Assembly: GCA_024643555.1 (NCBI GenBank)
Contig: JAHEMQ010000116.1
Span: 1 to 64,000 of the forward strand
Source of the DNA: Crocinitomicaceae bacterium
GTDB lineage: Bacteria; Bacteroidota; Bacteroidia; Flavobacteriales_D; Crocinitomicaceae
Reading direction: 5' to 3'
Length of the DNA: 64,000 nt
In this document: in pieces, positions 60,715 through 64,000 of the stretch
How positions within the stretch are numbered: the stretch's first letter is position 1
Layout of the letters: the number at the start of each line of letters is the position of its first letter
Position numbers and translations under genes: made by a program
The notes under the pieces: model-generated
Told to the model about the DNA's origin: nothing
Databases searched by the model: none
What the model saw: only the letters and a program-made list of their open reading frames with translations

Positions 60715-61058
60715 GCACGTTCTTTTTTACGAGCGAGCAAACGAAAAATAAACCAGCCAATGCTAACACCAAGGGTATTCGCAAGGGCATCGAAAAAAGA
60801 TTGTTCTCGTCCTGGAACGAATCCTTGAAGCCATTCCATCAACAAGCCATAGCCAACAAAAAACAAAAGGAAGCGAAACACTTGCTTTTCGTGATGGGCC
60901 TTCAATCCACAAAAACTAAAGACGGCATACGCGATGAAATGATTGATCTTGTCATTGCTTTGAATCTCCACACCAGATTTGGGAGGAAGCAAGCTCAAAA
61001 CGGCAATACCGATGCCAACAAGAATCGTTACGAATAGCCAGCGCTTATTCCAACTCAT
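60711..61058 (-). CDS. VanZ-family membrane protein
   Basis: A small four-helix membrane protein of 115 residues from the ATG at 61058. KINHFIAYAVFSFCGLKAHHE and LLMEWLQGFVPGREQSFFDALANTLGVSIGWF are the VanZ-like signature, with the conserved acidic and His residues. VanZ proteins are linked to glycopeptide tolerance but most have no known role. The start at 61097 would overlap the S9 peptidase by 53 bp and I prefer the shorter one, which overlaps it by 14 bp. In Flavobacteria a vanZ-like gene is often close to sprA; here it is about 16 kb away. Confidence 0.85.
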   Translation of the reverse strand: MSWNKRWLFVTILVGIGIAVLSLLPPKSGVEIQSNDKINHFIAYAVFSFCGLKAHHEKQVFRFLLFFVGYGLLMEWLQGFVPGREQSFFDALANTLGVSIGWFIFRLLARKKERA

Positions 61059-63834
61059 AACCCAATTTTTGTCCTTTGTCAATGGCTGGAATCCCATCTT
61101 TCAACCAAATTGGGGCTGGTTTTCCTTGTAAGTAATGGTCAAAAAATTGACGCATGCGGATGCTTAAATCGAATTTGTATGGAAGTTTGGTTAGGTTGTG
61201 GTCGTCATCGTTGTAATTCAACATCCAACAAGGTTTTCCAAGCCGTCTCATTCCATTGTACAATTCAAGTCCTTGGTACCATGGAACTGCTCCATCTCGG
61301 TCATTCGCCATGATTAACAATGGCGTGGTAACATTTGGAAGGTGAAACAAGGGTGAATTCTCGATGTACAAGGCTTGAGCATCCCAAATGGTTTTTCCAA
61401 TGCGACTTTGGGTGGACTCATATTGAAATTGACGGTTCAACCCTGAGCCCCAACGAATGCCACCATATGCAGAAATCATGTTTCCAACGGGTGCTCCAGC
61501 CATTGCAGCTGCGTAGCGTTTGGTCATCGTAACCAGTTGAGCGGTTTGATATCCTCCCCAACTTTGTCCTTGTAAGCCCATGCGTGTGGAATCAATTGGA
61601 AACTGTTTGAGGAGCTGGTCAGTTGCGCTCATGATGCAATTGTATGCCGATTTGGCAGGGTGACCAATCTCATAACGAATATCCGGAATGAAGACGAAAT
61701 ATCCAGCAGATGCGTATTCCGTCGGATTAATCGTACTTGCCGAGGGACGTGGACCTTGATAATTATGCAAATTATCCGAATTCAATTCATAGTAATAAAG
61801 AAGGAGTGGGTATTTTTTCGTGGCATCGTAATCGGCCGGTTTATATAAAATTCCTTCTAGGTTTTGTCCGTCGTAGGCTTTCCATTTCACGATTTCACTC
61901 GTCGCCCAATTGTAGTTCGCTTGTTGCGGATTTGTTACGGACAGAACTCCTTCTGGCTGATATTGATCGTTCCATAATTCCAATTCCGGGTAATGAGAAA
62001 CCGTCATCCAACGGAAAAAATAATGGTTTTTGTTTGGGGAACGTTCGATCAAGGAAATGCGTGCAGGAATTTCAATGATTCGTCGCAATCCGTTAGCTTG
62101 ACTTGCGTCAAAGAGATGCAGCCCTTCATTTTTCGTGGCGACATCGAAACTTGTTGCATAGCAATCGCTTAGGTCGATGTAGACGCTATCGGATTCCCAT
62201 TTCACTAAGTCCATGTGCACCTTGTTCTTCGTAGCCCATTCATTCGTTAGGGACCTTAAATCCTGTTTACTGATGTGATAATCCCACAGATCGAATCTTG
62301 ACTTAAAATACACGTGGTCTTCGCTGCGATCAAAGCCAATCCAACCTTCTGGACCTGCTTCCATTGGTTGACCATTTAAGTCTTCATTCCAGGTAATGTC
62401 TTTGCGATGGGGATTCATGTAAAAAACCGTTTTCGCTGCAATGTCGAGTAAAACGTATTGATTTTTCGTTGGATTGAAATAAGTAAAGTAGTTCCCTTTT
62501 GGAGAAAGAATTCCTGGGTAGGGGAGCCCTCTTCCGAGGATTTCTATGGAACCATCGCTCAAGGAAATACGATAGACGTCCTCCAATCCTGGTGATTTCC
62601 ATTGCTGTTGTATGGCATAAGACTCATTGCTTGTGGCGAGTAGGTAATCGCCAAATTGTTGGTCAGTTACGCGCACACTAAGTGTATCGTTGCTGAGTGG
62701 AATGATTTTCTCGTTGTCAAAGCGAAAAACGTACAAATCACTCCGTTTTTTCTCTTGGTTCAATTGTACCAGTTGCTGCGCTTGAAGTTCTTGGTCTTGG
62801 TAGTGCCAGATGTCCACACGAACTTTCTCTGAGTCAAGAAGGGTGTCTTTCACGTCCGCTTTTACGCGATCGGCCACACCGAAGAACAAAAAGCGATTGT
62901 CCTTTGTGAAAATAGGCGTGCGGTTTTCGGAAATGCCTTTCAAGGTGTCGAAATCGGGTGTGAATGTGTCGCCAAAAATCCATGTTTTATTAGAAACGAA
63001 GTCAAAGACGTTTAATTCAAATTGTTTCACTTTGTTAGTGTCCATGCTGGCAAAAAACGCCAAACGTGTTCCGTCTTCGTTCCAAACCGGTGCTTCGCAA
63101 GCCGTATTTCGGTCAAATTCTTTGATGAGTTTTTGTGTGGCAACCTCGTAGATGCGGACCTGCGAAGAATCGTTTTTCAGTTTTTGTTGCGTGACGATCG
63201 CCACGTATTTTCCGTTTTTAGGCAAGGAGTACTTCGTCACATTGGCTTGCTTCCAAGTGTTGGTCGTGGTCCAAATGGTGAGCTGATGTCCGTCGCTTTT
63301 CGGTTTCTCTACTGGTTTTTCTTCTTTTTGAAATCCATGTTTTTGCAGCCAATTCTTTTTCACTTCCGGAGCAGGTTTAGGGCTTACTTCTGACAAATAG
63401 GCGAGCACAGAAGCGTCTTCCGTAATTTGGAAGGACTTCAATTTTGGGATTTTAATCAGGGAATCATTCGCTGTTAAAAGAATGTACAAACTATCCTTTG
63501 GCCATTTTTTCTTGTCAACTTTGTTCAATTCACAGTTTCGGAGGGTATCATATCCTGGAACGACTCTCCACGCGATGAATTGTCCGTTGGGATCGAGTTG
63601 GGCATCTTTTGCTCGTTTAAGGGAATCGTGTTTTCCAGTAGCGCTTTGATACCAGTGCAAGTACCCATCGCCCACGAGCGGATTGATTTCGTAGGTCAGC
63701 CATTCGTCATTTTGACTGAACTGTTGTTTTTCCAATCGTTTCCATTCCTTATAGGCTTGGTGATCGATGATTTTTTGTTGTCCCCAACTAGTGGAAACAA
63801 TCAGTAGAATGAAGTAAAAAAGAAGATTTTTCAT
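61045..63834 (-). CDS. Secreted S9-family prolyl oligopeptidase-like peptidase
   Basis: A 929-residue exported peptidase with signal peptide (ends TSWGQ). The first 600 residues form a beta-propeller-like gate with WD-type strands. The C-terminal alpha/beta hydrolase has a visible triad: S758 in GLQGQSWGGYQ (GxSxGG), D847 in NDRDGAVPWYQG and H879 in NDDDHNLTK. The motif LLLYYYELNSDNLHNYQGPRPS leads to the oxyanion site. Such enzymes cut short peptides or remove acyl groups in the periplasm or outside. The start overlaps the stop of the EamA transporter (4 bp) and the VanZ gene follows. Confidence 0.92.
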   Translation of the reverse strand: MKNLLFYFILLIVSTSWGQQKIIDHQAYKEWKRLEKQQFSQNDEWLTYEINPLVGDGYLHWYQSATGKHDSLKRAKDAQLDPNGQFIAWRVVPGYDTLRNCELNKVDKKKWPKDSLYILLTANDSLIKIPKLKSFQITEDASVLAYLSEVSPKPAPEVKKNWLQKHGFQKEEKPVEKPKSDGHQLTIWTTTNTWKQANVTKYSLPKNGKYVAIVTQQKLKNDSSQVRIYEVATQKLIKEFDRNTACEAPVWNEDGTRLAFFASMDTNKVKQFELNVFDFVSNKTWIFGDTFTPDFDTLKGISENRTPIFTKDNRFLFFGVADRVKADVKDTLLDSEKVRVDIWHYQDQELQAQQLVQLNQEKKRSDLYVFRFDNEKIIPLSNDTLSVRVTDQQFGDYLLATSNESYAIQQQWKSPGLEDVYRISLSDGSIEILGRGLPYPGILSPKGNYFTYFNPTKNQYVLLDIAAKTVFYMNPHRKDITWNEDLNGQPMEAGPEGWIGFDRSEDHVYFKSRFDLWDYHISKQDLRSLTNEWATKNKVHMDLVKWESDSVYIDLSDCYATSFDVATKNEGLHLFDASQANGLRRIIEIPARISLIERSPNKNHYFFRWMTVSHYPELELWNDQYQPEGVLSVTNPQQANYNWATSEIVKWKAYDGQNLEGILYKPADYDATKKYPLLLYYYELNSDNLHNYQGPRPSASTINPTEYASAGYFVFIPDIRYEIGHPAKSAYNCIMSATDQLLKQFPIDSTRMGLQGQSWGGYQTAQLVTMTKRYAAAMAGAPVGNMISAYGGIRWGSGLNRQFQYESTQSRIGKTIWDAQALYIENSPLFHLPNVTTPLLIMANDRDGAVPWYQGLELYNGMRRLGKPCWMLNYNDDDHNLTKLPYKFDLSIRMRQFFDHYLQGKPAPIWLKDGIPAIDKGQKLGYELE

Positions 63835-64000
63835 TTCTTGGAAGTTGATTTAGACGTCAAATAAACACCGGTAAAGATAACGAACATGTAGAGAATCTTT
63901 TCGGAGGTGATGGTGCTTCGGTAATCCTCGGACCAACCGATGACCGCAAATAAAAAGGTAAAGAGCAACACCATGACAGGTTGAGTGTAAATGTAGGCAC
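63831..64000 (-). CDS. EamA/DMT-family transporter, C-terminal end (cut by window edge)
   Basis: The open frame from base 64000 gives 55 residues ending at a TGA that overlaps the S9 peptidase start. AYIYTQPVMVLLFTFLFAVI and the closing EKILYMFVIFTGVYLTSK match the last two helices of drug/metabolite-transporter (EamA) proteins. The substrate cannot be inferred. Most of the gene lies outside the window. Confidence 0.72.
   Translation of the reverse strand, partial: AYIYTQPVMVLLFTFLFAVIGWSEDYRSTITSEKILYMFVIFTGVYLTSKSTSKK

Overview
The window looks like a chromosomal segment of a gliding, aerobic member of the Bacteroidota, most likely Flavobacteriales and perhaps close to Fluviicola/Crocinitomicaceae; the family placement is inference. 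The evidence is AT-rich DNA, a full-length SprA (the type IX secretion, T9SS, translocon), three secreted proteins with T9SS C-terminal sorting domains, FadL- and TonB-type outer-membrane proteins, a menaquinone gene (menA), and promoters of the Bacteroidota type (-7 box TAnnTTTG, eight perfect copies upstream of genes). Almost every gene is on the minus strand. I saw no tRNA, rRNA, CRISPR array, insertion sequence or phage gene.

Layout. 1-5.3 kb: a truncated esterase, a lipoprotein of the SGNH fold that has lost its catalytic residues, a FadL-type porin, a ChaN-like protein and xseA. 5.35-12.95 kb: a PhoR/PhoB-like two-component pair downstream of a T9SS-exported beta-helix/PKD protein and a TonB-dependent receptor; the receptor promoter carries four half-sites on an 11-bp grid that resemble a Pho box, so this block is probably a phosphate-scavenging unit. 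12.96-17.7 kb: an OmpA protein with eight calcium-type thrombospondin repeats, and an unrecognised anchored propeller-like protein. 17.7-22.3 kb: rnhB, a DUF4920 lipoprotein pair, 5-formyl-THF cyclo-ligase and a PpiD-like chaperone. 22.3-28.3 kb: a 1983-residue protein with an outer-membrane-barrel-like N-terminus, 17 cysteine-bearing Ig-like repeats and a proline-rich tail. 28.4-31.6 kb: a YD-like secreted protein, glycyl-tRNA synthetase and a metal-dependent cyclase.

32.0-36.4 kb is a compact accessory operon: ECF sigma factor, small membrane protein (candidate anti-sigma), periplasmic metal-sensor-like protein, MbnP, a di-heme MbnH/MauG-type enzyme and a T9SS-exported YHYH protein. It is best read as a copper or other metal-handling system with its own regulator. 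36.4-51.2 kb holds GNAT, sprA, ruvA, the malic enzyme-phosphotransacetylase fusion, and the E2 and E1 subunits of 2-oxoglutarate dehydrogenase. 51.6-64 kb: a T9SS-secreted trypsin-fold protease divergent from an orphan response regulator, a nucleoside-type transporter, a DUF151/UVR protein, electron-transfer flavoprotein subunits, menA with DUF2480, rhomboid, VanZ, an S9 peptidase and the end of an EamA transporter.

The strongest candidates for undescribed biology are the barrel-plus-17-Ig protein, the ECF/MbnP/MbnH/YHYH operon, and the Pho-box-like array driving a TonB-receptor/T9SS/PhoBR unit.
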